From: JANXXV01 sp038230275
GTDB taxonomy: Bacteria; Acidobacteriota; Terriglobia; Bryobacterales; Bryobacteraceae
Assembly (NCBI GenBank): GCA_038230275.1
Contig: JBBRNO010000017.1
Location: 1 to 64,000, forward strand
Direction of reading: 5' to 3'
DNA length: 64,000 nucleotides
In this document: positions 1-7,133 of the stretch, piece after piece
How positions within the stretch are numbered: position 1 is the stretch's first letter
Layout: every line of letters begins with the position of its first letter
Program-made: the position numbers and the translations under genes
Notes under the pieces: model-generated
Databases searched by the model: none
Told to the model about the DNA's origin: nothing
The model's input: only the letters and a program-made list of their open reading frames with translations

Positions 1-44
1 CGGCGGATGCGTTCACGGCTTGATTGATATGGTCTGATCTGTGG

Positions 45-96
45 GCATCAGCGTGTATCAGCGGCTAAAGAATTGGCCGCCGATGCACGCTGATGC
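45..96. repeat. Inverted repeat built of 10-bp modules
   Basis: Two 21-bp arms at 45-65 and 76-96 are reverse complements with two mismatches and enclose a 10-nt loop. The right arm continues as a 10-bp-period series of GCxGATGCAC-type units to about 105. Units of this type (ATCAGCG/ATCGGCG) resemble small dispersed palindromic elements common in intergenic DNA of acidobacteria and relatives; that comparison is from memory. No coding potential is seen in 1-209. Confidence 0.7.
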
Positions 97-209
97 ACGC
101 GGATAACAGAGTTTCTAGATTTCGCTTAGGGCGGCGATCCGGGCTCCTTTCCGCCGCAAGGTTGGGGGGGCACGAGAAGAAATTTGTTGTGACTCCACAT
201 GACTCCGTT

Positions 210-902
210 TCACGATGTCGCGCCGTGCTCTGGGCCTACTGCTAGCAGCAGGGCGTTGAGGACCGGTGTTACTGCTTTAGCGATCCGGTCGTCGTTGATG
301 TCGCCGGGGACTTTTTCTCCGTGAAAGATATTACAGCGGATCTGGTAGAGTACGCTCTTGAGTTGTTGGAGCTTGGAGGTGTCGTTGAATCGGACCTTGG
401 AGCTTTCATCGTCCAGCACAGGGGCCATGGCGGCGGTGTCCTGCTTTTTTACCTTTGCCATGTTGACGACGTAATATTCTCCGGGCTTTTTTTGGAGTGA
501 CTGCTGGAGGTGGCCAACGAGCTGTTGGAATCCCGGCTGGAGGAGCAACTCGAGGTAGTGTTTGGCGTGCTGATCTGCGAATGCGTCGAAGATATGGTCT
601 TCCGTGTACCGTTCAGTGATGTCGATCTTGATTGCGCCGGGAGTGTCGAGGACGATCGTAACTTTGTTATTGGTGCGTTGGATTGTTCCGGTCACAGGTT
701 GTTCTGCGGTCGTGAGACCGGGGAGAGGCTTGAGTTTTCTGAGGTCGGCTCGTTCGCGGTTGGCTTGTTTATAGTAGTGCGCGTAGCAGTATGCGTTAAA
801 CGCAATCCAGAGCGCAATAAATCGGGTGTACTCGTCTGTTGGCTGCTGGTCAGCAAGGCGCATCCACGACTCGATTAGGCGGTTTTGCTTGTCGTCAAGC
901 AT
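210..902 (-). CDS. HEPN-domain protein (Apea-like), hypothetical
   Basis: Protein of about 230 aa if it starts at the ATG at 902; in-frame ATG at 932 and GTG at 956 would add 10 or 18 residues and none has a clear ribosome binding site. The N-terminus holds a helix with FIALWIAFNAYC, typical of Apea-like HEPN proteins. Near the C-terminus, RCNIFHGEK (R189 to H194 from the 902 start) is an R-x4-H motif, the catalytic signature of HEPN ribonucleases. The middle third is not recognised. No nucleotidyltransferase (MNT) or other partner gene is adjacent, so it is solitary. It is bracketed by 10-bp-period repeats on both sides. RNase or abortive-infection activity is inferred from the motif only. 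Confidence 0.7.
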   Translation of the reverse strand: MLDDKQNRLIESWMRLADQQPTDEYTRFIALWIAFNAYCYAHYYKQANRERADLRKLKPLPGLTTAEQPVTGTIQRTNNKVTIVLDTPGAIKIDITERYTEDHIFDAFADQHAKHYLELLLQPGFQQLVGHLQQSLQKKPGEYYVVNMAKVKKQDTAAMAPVLDDESSKVRFNDTSKLQQLKSVLYQIRCNIFHGEKVPGDINDDRIAKAVTPVLNALLLAVGPEHGATS

Positions 903-956
903 AGTAAGTGAGATAGCCTCCGTTGCTTGCATTGCGTTCGGCTCACATTCTGCCAC

Positions 957-1217
957 GGCTGGGAGAACCGGTTGGAGTGGCGTCTTTTGTAAGGAATGTA
1001 GTGAGTCGGTGGGCCGGGGCGTTAAGGCGACGACCTGGTGACGACGTTCTGGCGGTCGATTTCGCGCATCCTGAACACGCCTATTGGTTGGACTCGCCCC
1101 GTCACATGCCGGACTGGTGTTATTACAGGCTGCTGACTTCCCCGTACCTACACCGGGGGGCCAGGGGCTTGTGCCAGGATGCCTGCGTTCGTAAGTTTCA
1201 TCAGTGCTAACTTTCCA
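957..1217. other. Intergenic stretch without recognised gene
   Basis: Between the HEPN gene and the repeat at 1218 I see no conserved protein, RNA gene or terminator. Short open frames here lack ribosome binding sites and recognisable residues. Confidence 0.5.
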
Positions 1218-1255
1218 GCCGCCGATGGACGCCGATCAACGCCGATGGTTGCCGC
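1218..1255. repeat. 10-bp-period repeat (GCCGATxxAC units)
   Basis: Three consecutive 10-bp units, GCCGATGGAC, GCCGATCAAC and GCCGATGGTT, are followed by GCCGC. They are the same module type, in the same orientation, as the right arm of the repeat at 76-105. Together the two elements bracket the HEPN gene. Confidence 0.6.
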
Positions 1256-1367
1256 ATGTGCCGCCCTCCAAAAATTCTTTTGTGGCCGTCCACTGTTCCG
1301 GTGCACGTGCGTAAAATAGCGATTGGGTCCCGTGCGGGTTGCGGGACTGACTGCGGAGTGGAGGAGT

Positions 1368-2303
1368 ATGAAAATCTCAATGGGTAGCTGGGCCTTCTCG
1401 TTCGGCTCCTACTCGGATCATCCGATTCCTTTCGAGCAGACCGTGGCGCGCCTTTCGAGTGCCGGCTATGACGGTATTGAAATCTGCGGGTTTCCGCCAC
1501 ATGTCACTTTGGATCGGTATCGAACCTCGGAATCGCGCGCGGAGTTGATGGAATTTCTGAAGGCCAATCAGCTGGGCGTCTCCGGTTATGCCGCCGATCT
1601 CAGTTCGGTGAATCCAGTAACGGCGGGAAACAAGCAACGCTACCTGGAAATGTTCGAACGGTGCGTGGAAATGTGCGCGGACATAGGGAGTCCGGCGATT
1701 CGGGTGGACTCGGCTGCGGCGCCGGGTTCGATCCCCGATAGCGACTATAAGCCGGCCTTCGCCCGCTTGGCCAATGTATGGCGCGATGCTGCCGCGATCG
1801 CCGAAAAATACGGCATCCGGCTGGTGTGGGAGTTTGAACCTGGGTTTGCGTTTAACAAGCCGTCGGAGGTGCTGGAACTGCATGATCGAGTGAATCACAG
1901 TAACTTCCACATCATGTTTGACACGTCGCACGCGTATATGTGCGGTGTGGTCAGTGCGAGACAACACGGGCCGAAGGAGACGCTGGAAGGCGGAGTCCGC
2001 GAGTTCCTGCAACTGTTGAAGGGCCGAATCGGCGCCATTCATCTGATTGATTCCGACGGCACGCTTCACGCGGACGATACCAGCACGCATCGCCCATTTG
2101 GGGAAGGTCTGGTGGATTTCAAGGGCATCACTCCACACTTGCTGGCGGTTCCGAATATAGAATGGTGGTGCGTCGATCTTTGCTTCTGGCCGGGGTCCTG
2201 GGAGTTGGTGGAGCCGAGCCTCGCCTTTGTGGAGGACTTGCTCAACCGGAACGCCGCTGGCCAGGGCGCTATAATTCACAATTCGAGAGAGTCCAAACAT
2301 TAG
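1368..2303 (+). CDS. Sugar phosphate isomerase/epimerase (xylose isomerase-like TIM barrel)
   Basis: 311-aa protein starting at the ATG at 1368, which has a strong GGAGGAG ribosome binding site; a TTG at 1323 is open but less likely. The pattern fits the AP endonuclease family 2/IolE-type TIM barrel: an N-terminal strand MKISMGSWAF, GYDGIEICG, the metal-ligand-like WEFEPG region, then FDTSHAYM and AIHLIDSDG with acidic and His ligands, and WWCVDLCFWPG near the end. These enzymes isomerise or epimerise keto-sugars or inositol derivatives using a divalent metal; the substrate cannot be read from sequence. It lies 24 bp upstream of mdh on the same strand and may be co-transcribed. Confidence 0.85.
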   Translation: MKISMGSWAFSFGSYSDHPIPFEQTVARLSSAGYDGIEICGFPPHVTLDRYRTSESRAELMEFLKANQLGVSGYAADLSSVNPVTAGNKQRYLEMFERCVEMCADIGSPAIRVDSAAAPGSIPDSDYKPAFARLANVWRDAAAIAEKYGIRLVWEFEPGFAFNKPSEVLELHDRVNHSNFHIMFDTSHAYMCGVVSARQHGPKETLEGGVREFLQLLKGRIGAIHLIDSDGTLHADDTSTHRPFGEGLVDFKGITPHLLAVPNIEWWCVDLCFWPGSWELVEPSLAFVEDLLNRNAAGQGAIIHNSRESKH

Positions 2304-2327
2304 GAAAGGGTCAATTGTAAAAAGTCT

Positions 2328-3266
2328 ATGAGAAAAAAAGTCACAGTTGTGGGCGCCGGAAATGTGGGCGCCAATTGCGCTCTGCGCATTGCGGAGAAGG
2401 AACTGGCGGATGTGGTGCTGGTGGATGTGGTGGAGGGCGTGCCTCAGGGCAAAGCGCTCGACCTGCTGGAATCGGGTCCGGTGGAAGGCTATGACGTCAG
2501 TATCACGGGCGTCAACAGCTATGAAACCACGGCCAATTCCGATATCGTGGTGATCACCGCCGGATTTCCGCGCAAGCCGGGAATGAGCCGCGACGATCTT
2601 CTGGTGGCCAACTACGAGGTGGTTCGCACGGCCACCGAACAGGCGGTGAAGTATTCCCCGAACTGCATCCTGATTCTGGTTACCAATCCGCTGGATGCCA
2701 TGTGCTGGACGGCGCAGCAGGTTTCCCAGTTCAGCAAGAACCGGGTAATCGGCATGGCCGGCGTGCTGGACACGGCCCGCTTCCGTACGTTCATCGCGGA
2801 AGAGTTGGGCGTCTCCTTTGAAAATGTGACGGCGATGGTGCTGGGCGGCCATGGAGACACCATGGTGCCGCTGGTTCGGCTTTCGAGTGTGTCCGGAATT
2901 CCGCTTACGGAACTGATGGACCAGGCTACCATTGCGCGGCTGGTGCAGCGGGCGCGGGACGGCGGCGCTGAGATTGTGAAGTACCTGAAAACGGGCAGCG
3001 CGTATTACGCTCCATCGGCGGCGACGGTGGAGATGGTGGAATCGATTCTGAAAGACAAGAAAAAAGTTTTGCCGTGCGCCGCGCTACTTGAAGGGGAGTA
3101 CGGTGTTAATGGTCTGTTCGTGGGTGTGCCGGTAAAATTAGGTGCGCGCGGCATCGAGAAGATCTATACTATTCAACTCAGCCCCGAAGAGCAGGCGATG
3201 CTGGATAAGAGTGCCGCCGCCGTCAAGGAACTGATTGACGTACTGAAGCAGAAGACTGGTGCGTAA
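2328..3266 (+). CDS. mdh: Malate dehydrogenase (LDH-like type)
   Basis: 312-aa cytosolic enzyme that interconverts malate and oxaloacetate with NAD in the TCA cycle. Visible features: the nucleotide-binding GAGNVG (9-14), Asp33 at the end of the second strand favouring NAD over NADP, the mobile-loop substrate arginines R82 and R88 in GFPRKPGMSRDD, D148 and R151 in LDTARFR, and the catalytic H175 in GGHGDTMVPL. R82 at the specificity position favours malate over lactate. The length is normal for this class. The start at 2328 fits the family's N-terminus. A 37-residue membrane peptide gene follows 30 bp downstream. Confidence 0.95.
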   Translation: MRKKVTVVGAGNVGANCALRIAEKELADVVLVDVVEGVPQGKALDLLESGPVEGYDVSITGVNSYETTANSDIVVITAGFPRKPGMSRDDLLVANYEVVRTATEQAVKYSPNCILILVTNPLDAMCWTAQQVSQFSKNRVIGMAGVLDTARFRTFIAEELGVSFENVTAMVLGGHGDTMVPLVRLSSVSGIPLTELMDQATIARLVQRARDGGAEIVKYLKTGSAYYAPSAATVEMVESILKDKKKVLPCAALLEGEYGVNGLFVGVPVKLGARGIEKIYTIQLSPEEQAMLDKSAAAVKELIDVLKQKTGA

Positions 3267-3296
3267 TTCAATCTGGCAAGTAAAGAGGACAAGAAA

Positions 3297-3410
3297 ATGA
3301 CAGCTGAAACCGTGCAGATCGTCGCAGGCGTGCTTCTGGTGCTTTGCGTTGGCGTGATTATTCTCCGGCGCAAGAGCAAGAAGAAGAGTTCCTCGGAAGA
3401 AGAATTCTAA
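3297..3410 (+). CDS. Small single-pass membrane peptide (37 aa)
   Basis: Short gene beginning ATG at 3297 after an AGAGGAC ribosome binding site, ending TAA at 3408-3410. The product has a short polar N-terminus (MTAETVQ), one hydrophobic helix at about residues 8-23 (IVAGVLLVLCVGVIIL) and a strongly basic then acidic tail (RRKSKKKSSSEEEF). This is a plausible signal-anchor microprotein with its charged tail in the cytosol. Its place 30 bp after mdh suggests co-transcription. A weak hairpin with a T-rich tail lies just after the stop (about 3411-3432). No function can be assigned; the peptide could also be non-functional. Confidence 0.55.
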   Translation: MTAETVQIVAGVLLVLCVGVIILRRKSKKKSSSEEEF

Positions 3411-3471
3411 GCGGGTGGTTCGCCCCGTTTGATTTGCCAGACGTACGCTAGAAACTTATTCCTGTAAACTG

Positions 3472-3924
3472 ATGCCGCCCAGTAAGAAAATTGAAGTTCC
3501 GACGATCAACCCGAAGTACGCAAAATACAAGCTCCGGATAGGTCCCTCCACCATTCACCGGTGGGGGGTCTATGCGGAGGAGCCGATTCCGCCGGGCCGG
3601 AAGATTATCGAATATACGGGCGAGCGCATCAATCGCCGCGAGACGAAACGGCGTTCCGAAGGGCCGCTGCATTACATGTTCACGCTGGACAGCTATTGGA
3701 CGCTGGACGGAACGGTGGGCGGAAGCGGCGCTGAGTACATCAACCACTGCTGCGATCCCAATGTCTATGCCTGGGTGACGCAGGGCCACATCCTTTACAT
3801 GGGCAAGCGGCTGATTGCGAAGGGCGAAGAGCTGACGCTGGATTACCACTTTGCGAAGAACGTGGAAAAGGTGATTTGCAAATGCGGCGCCAAGGCGTGC
3901 CGCGGCACTATCAATTTGAAATAG
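3472..3924 (+). CDS. SET-domain protein (putative protein lysine methyltransferase)
   Basis: 150-aa protein that is essentially one SET domain. Visible motifs: RWGVYAEEPIPPG (30-42) and GERINRRE at the start, NHCCDPN (91-97, matching the canonical NHSCxPN SAM/substrate motif), GEELTLDYHF (118-127, the GEELxxDY motif) and a post-SET cysteine cluster C136, C138 and C143 ending CRGTINLK. SET enzymes transfer a methyl group from S-adenosylmethionine to protein lysines; the bacterial target is unknown. It is a compact stand-alone SET with all key motifs retained. The 3' end of the gene is followed by two partial repeats of its last codons. Confidence 0.9.
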   Translation: MPPSKKIEVPTINPKYAKYKLRIGPSTIHRWGVYAEEPIPPGRKIIEYTGERINRRETKRRSEGPLHYMFTLDSYWTLDGTVGGSGAEYINHCCDPNVYAWVTQGHILYMGKRLIAKGEELTLDYHFAKNVEKVICKCGAKACRGTINLK

Positions 3925-3962
3925 GGTTATTAATTTGAAGTAGGGCTATCAATTTGAAGCAG
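3908..3962 (+). repeat. Three tandem 18-19 bp copies of the SET gene 3' end
   Basis: The unit CTATCAATTTGAAATAGG occurs at 3908-3925 (last codons and stop of the SET gene) and again, with one to three changes, at 3926-3944 and 3945-3962. It looks like a local tandem duplication including the stop codon. Confidence 0.75.
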
Positions 3963-3966
3963 CGAA

Positions 3967-3995
3967 GGCCGGAGTGGGTCCGGCCGGATTTGTTT
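3967..3995. terminator. Bidirectional rho-independent terminator
   Basis: Stem GGCCGGA (3967-3973) pairs with TCCGGCC (3979-3985) around a 5-nt loop and is followed by GGATTTGTTT. It lies between the converging SET gene and TadZ-like gene and may serve both. Confidence 0.7.
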
Positions 3996-5202
3996 AGGAA
4001 CCGGCTCTCGAAAACAGCGACTTAAAGCCGCCAGTCAGAGAAGAAGACTTTTTGTCGCCGGACTTATCCCGTTTGACGCAAATCTTGTCTGCAAGCGCCG
4101 CCAGGCTTTTCGCCGCCGCGCACCCCGCTGGAAGCGGCTTCCCTTCCATCTGCGACCGCTGCACGGCCTCGTAGTCGGCGGGGATTACCTGGAATACTTC
4201 GGTCTGGAGGGCGCTGCTGATTACATCGCTGTTCAGTCCGATCTCTCGTTCATAACGATTGACCACGACGCGGATCTTCGATGGTTCGATGCGATGCTGC
4301 TCAAACCAGGCGAGGGCGCGCTGGGCCGATTGCAGGGCCGGCAGTTCATTGGTGGTGACCAGTATGAGTTCGTCGCAAAGGTAGGCTACGGAAAGATTCC
4401 AGTTGGTATACGAATTGCCGCAATCGACGATGATCGTTTCATAGGAAGCCTGGGCGTAATCGAGAATGGGGCTGGCGTCGATCAAGTCATCGAGCCCATC
4501 CATCAAATTTTCGGGAGAAAGAAGTACATCGATGCCCTGGTGCACGCTAACCATTTGCTTCCAGAGGTCCACGTCGAGGCTGGACTTCCGGCTGAGGACA
4601 TCCATAAAGCTATAGCCGGATTTGAGCTTCAGCAGGAAGGAAATGGTACCGGTTAACGGATCCAGGTCGGCGAGAAGTATCTTCTTGGAACCCAGCCGCT
4701 TGCTTTGAAACGCCAGATTACAGGCAATGGTGGTTGCCCCGCACGCGCCTTTGGCCGGGAAGACGGCGATGGTTTTGGCGCCGCCGCTACGGGCCGACGG
4801 GGGTGGAATCTGCCGCGCCACTTTTTCCACGGCGGCGTCGATCTGGTCGCTGGTGAACGGGCGGATCAGAAAGTCCGCGGCACCCTGGCGCAGGCATCGC
4901 AAGATCAGATCGGGATTGTTACCGGGCAGCAAGGCAACCATAGGAAGCCCGGGGTTGAGAGTTTGCAATTCCGTCGCGGTGGCAAGCGCCATCTCCAAAT
5001 TGGTGGAGAAATCGAGAAAACAAAGTTTGGGGTCGACGTTTTTTATCAGGTCCATTAATGGACGGCGCGTAGGATAATCCTGAACAACGTGGACGGGCGC
5101 GAGCGGCAGACCGTAGGCGAGAATCGGCGCTAACTCACTGGCCATGCTCTTGTTAGGGCAAATGACCAGTGTTTTGTAATACCTTGCGTCGATGATCGGC
5201 AT
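3994..5202 (-). CDS. TadZ/CpaE-like MinD-family ATPase
   Basis: 402-aa protein with the CpaE/TadZ layout: an N-terminal receiver-like domain (about 9-130; LCFLDFS and FLIRPF match receiver positions) followed by a ParA/MinD ATPase domain. The deviant Walker A is KGACGATTIACNLA (151-164), with the signature first Lys, and the Walker A' region is LLADLDPLTG (177-186). TVIVDCGN-like residues form Walker B. The C-terminus has a Lys/Ser-rich tail. CpaE/TadZ proteins localise type IVb (Flp/Tad) pilus machinery to the pole; no other tad/cpa genes are nearby, so that role is inferred. It is transcribed divergently from a LuxR-type regulator 205 bp away. Confidence 0.85.
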   Translation of the reverse strand: MPIIDARYYKTLVICPNKSMASELAPILAYGLPLAPVHVVQDYPTRRPLMDLIKNVDPKLCFLDFSTNLEMALATATELQTLNPGLPMVALLPGNNPDLILRCLRQGAADFLIRPFTSDQIDAAVEKVARQIPPPSARSGGAKTIAVFPAKGACGATTIACNLAFQSKRLGSKKILLADLDPLTGTISFLLKLKSGYSFMDVLSRKSSLDVDLWKQMVSVHQGIDVLLSPENLMDGLDDLIDASPILDYAQASYETIIVDCGNSYTNWNLSVAYLCDELILVTTNELPALQSAQRALAWFEQHRIEPSKIRVVVNRYEREIGLNSDVISSALQTEVFQVIPADYEAVQRSQMEGKPLPAGCAAAKSLAALADKICVKRDKSGDKKSSSLTGGFKSLFSRAGS

Positions 5203-5407
5203 AGTAAGTTGAAGCTATCTCCAGCACCGTCGCTCTAGTCTGCACATCGGCGGCATACATAGAAAACTTGAGAGTAGTTCCTCTCGATTTTCACTCAATC
5301 ATTGCAACTGCTCGCCGATATGACTTTCAGAAGCTGGACCACAGCGCGTCGCTGCACAGGCGCTTGATCCGAGACCAGAAGCTTCGATTGCGTTACTACC
5401 AGTCTAT

Positions 5408-6061
5408 ATGATGACCGAGACCCAGAAAAAATCGACGATCGCGATTTGCGAAACGCAGCCGGTGACGGCTGAAGGAATTCGCATGTTGCTGAGCGGGTGC
5501 GAGGAACTACAGTTTTCGATGGCGGTATCCACACTTGCTGCGGCGTTGGATGCCGTTCTGACCCACAAACCGGATATCGTGATCCTGGACAAGGCCTTTG
5601 GTGTCCAGGCAATCTTTGAATGGCTCTCGTCGGCGCGGGAATCGCGATCGTCCACAGCATGCATTGTTTGGGGAAATTCAATTTCTGAGGCTGAGGCGTT
5701 GCGATTTTTCCAAATCGGCGCGCGCGGTATCGTGCGGAAGACAGCGGAATTGGGGACGTTATTGAACTGCCTTCGGGCGGTACGGGCGGGAACCACTTGG
5801 ATGGAGGATGCCGTATTTCGGGAAGCAGCGCGGCCGGACCGCTATCCCCGTTCGGAGTTGACGCCCCGTGAGCAGCAAGTGATGGAACTGGTGGAGCAGG
5901 GGCTCAAGAACAAAGAAATTGGACGGGAGCTGGGAATTCGGCCCGGGACCGTCAAGATCCATCTGAAGCACATTTTTGAGAAAACCGGGGTTCGCGGCCG
6001 GTATGGGCTGGCGCTGTCGGGGCTGAAGGATCGCGGTGTGTTTCCGATGCTGGCTGTCTAA
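5408..6061 (+). CDS. LuxR/NarL-family response regulator
   Basis: 217-aa protein with a receiver domain (about 10-125) and a C-terminal LuxR-type helix-turn-helix (about 150-210: ELTPREQQVMELVEQG then NKEIGRELGIRPGTVKIHLKHIF). The phosphoacceptor candidate is D61 in VILDKAFG. The usual acidic pair at the first strand is ETQP (E15, T16) rather than DD, so Mg binding may be weakened. Two consecutive ATGs at 5408 and 5411 are both possible starts. No kinase gene is adjacent. Its neighbour on the other strand is the TadZ/CpaE-like gene, with which it may share the intergenic control region. Confidence 0.9.
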   Translation: MMTETQKKSTIAICETQPVTAEGIRMLLSGCEELQFSMAVSTLAAALDAVLTHKPDIVILDKAFGVQAIFEWLSSARESRSSTACIVWGNSISEAEALRFFQIGARGIVRKTAELGTLLNCLRAVRAGTTWMEDAVFREAARPDRYPRSELTPREQQVMELVEQGLKNKEIGRELGIRPGTVKIHLKHIFEKTGVRGRYGLALSGLKDRGVFPMLAV

Positions 6062-6071
6062 TAAAAAAAGC

Positions 6072-6521
6072 TTAGTAAAAAAGCTTCGCCGGCACTTGGA
6101 AGAATTTGGCTAGCTCTCTAGCCTGACCTCTGGAAATTGGCCGCTTGCCCGTGAGAACTTCGCGGGCAAGATTGCTGTTACCGAACACATGTTCCACATC
6201 GGTCAATTGTAGTTGCCGCGCTTGCAGCAATCGCTGCAGCGTTTGGTAGGGTTCGGGAGGGTTTTTGACGTAGGTTGGCTCGTCCTCTCCTTCGTCCTCC
6301 TCTTGCCCAGCCTCATACGCTTCTATCAGAAAGACGAGCAGGGAAAGCAGTTTGACTTCTTCCGGAGCCAGGCCGATGCCTTTCTCCATCAGGCTTTCGG
6401 CCTCGTTCAGCAGGCGTTCGTGTTCATGCGGGCTGTCAATGATACAGGGGCGCGCCGCCACCAGCAATGCAGCGTAGCGTTCTTCGATGCTCGTTTGGTG
6501 ATCTGGCTGGTCAGTATCCAA
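6072..6521 (-). CDS. HigA-like helix-turn-helix protein, orphan antitoxin-like
   Basis: 149-aa protein; the only long start is a TTG at 6521, since a stop lies just upstream in frame. Residues 1-75 resemble the N-terminus of HigA-like antitoxins (EAESLMEKGIGLAPEE, LLVFLIEAYE), then an acidic linker, then a Cro/C1-type HTH (about 92-149) with LTDVEHVFGNSNLAREVLTGKRPISRG-type spacing and ELAKFFQVPAKLF. In HigBA systems a small RelE-like toxin precedes this gene; none is seen on either side (hpt upstream, the LuxR regulator downstream). It is thus a solitary regulator or antitoxin relic. Confidence 0.75.
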   Translation of the reverse strand: MDTDQPDHQTSIEERYAALLVAARPCIIDSPHEHERLLNEAESLMEKGIGLAPEEVKLLSLLVFLIEAYEAGQEEDEGEDEPTYVKNPPEPYQTLQRLLQARQLQLTDVEHVFGNSNLAREVLTGKRPISRGQARELAKFFQVPAKLFY

Positions 6522-6587
6522 CTTATCCCGGTCTAACTATCTTACTGGGTCCATCCATAATCGGTCTATTCATAATAGGATACGCCG

Positions 6588-7133
6588 TCACTTCCCGTCG
6601 GGTTTCATTACCGCCAAATATTCCAGATTACGGTAGAGTTGGCGGTCGTCGAGTCCGAACCCGACCACGAAGCGGTCGTCGATCTCAAAGCAACGGAACT
6701 CCACGGGCACCTGCACAATGCGACGGGTTGTGCGGTCCAGCAGTGTACAGATAGACAGGGAGTTTGGTCCGCGTCCGGCCAGGTTTTGCAGCAAGTAGCG
6801 AGTGGTGAATCCGGTGTCCACGATGTCTTCGATCAGCAGAACGTCTTCGCCCTCAATGCTGTCGTCCAGATCTTTGGCGATGCGCACCAGACCGGGCGCC
6901 GACTTCTGATTTCCGAAGCTGGAGATGGCCAGGAAGTCGATTTTAACCGGGATGTCAATTTCCCTGGCAAGCGCGGTGAGGAAAAACACGGAGCCCTTGA
7001 GTACGGCGATCAGCTTCAGTTCGCGGCCCCAATACTTGGCGCTGATCTCCGCGGCGACGGCTTTTACGCGTTCCCGAATTTGCTCCGCGGTGAACAGTAC
7101 GCGGTCGATGTGCGGTGGAATCAGCTTACTCAT
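6588..7133 (-). CDS. hpt: Hypoxanthine phosphoribosyltransferase
   Basis: 181-aa purine salvage enzyme forming IMP or GMP from hypoxanthine or guanine and PRPP. Visible motifs: LKGSVFF (45-51, pyrophosphate loop), the flexible loop SSFG (71-74), and the PRPP-binding signature LLIEDIVDTGFTT (99-111). C-terminal residues FVVGFGLD and YRNLEYLAVM are typical of bacterial Hpt. Its ATG overlaps the stop of the upstream kinase/nuclease-like fusion gene by 4 nt, so the two are translationally coupled. Confidence 0.95.
   Translation of the reverse strand: MSKLIPPHIDRVLFTAEQIRERVKAVAAEISAKYWGRELKLIAVLKGSVFFLTALAREIDIPVKIDFLAISSFGNQKSAPGLVRIAKDLDDSIEGEDVLLIEDIVDTGFTTRYLLQNLAGRGPNSLSICTLLDRTTRRIVQVPVEFRCFEIDDRFVVGFGLDDRQLYRNLEYLAVMKPDGK

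Noticed and set aside
1377..2852. 491-codon open frame on the minus strand, antisense to the isomerase and mdh
   Set aside because: It runs opposite to two clearly recognised genes and is His/Arg-rich in the way of antisense frames in GC-rich DNA. No family resemblance.
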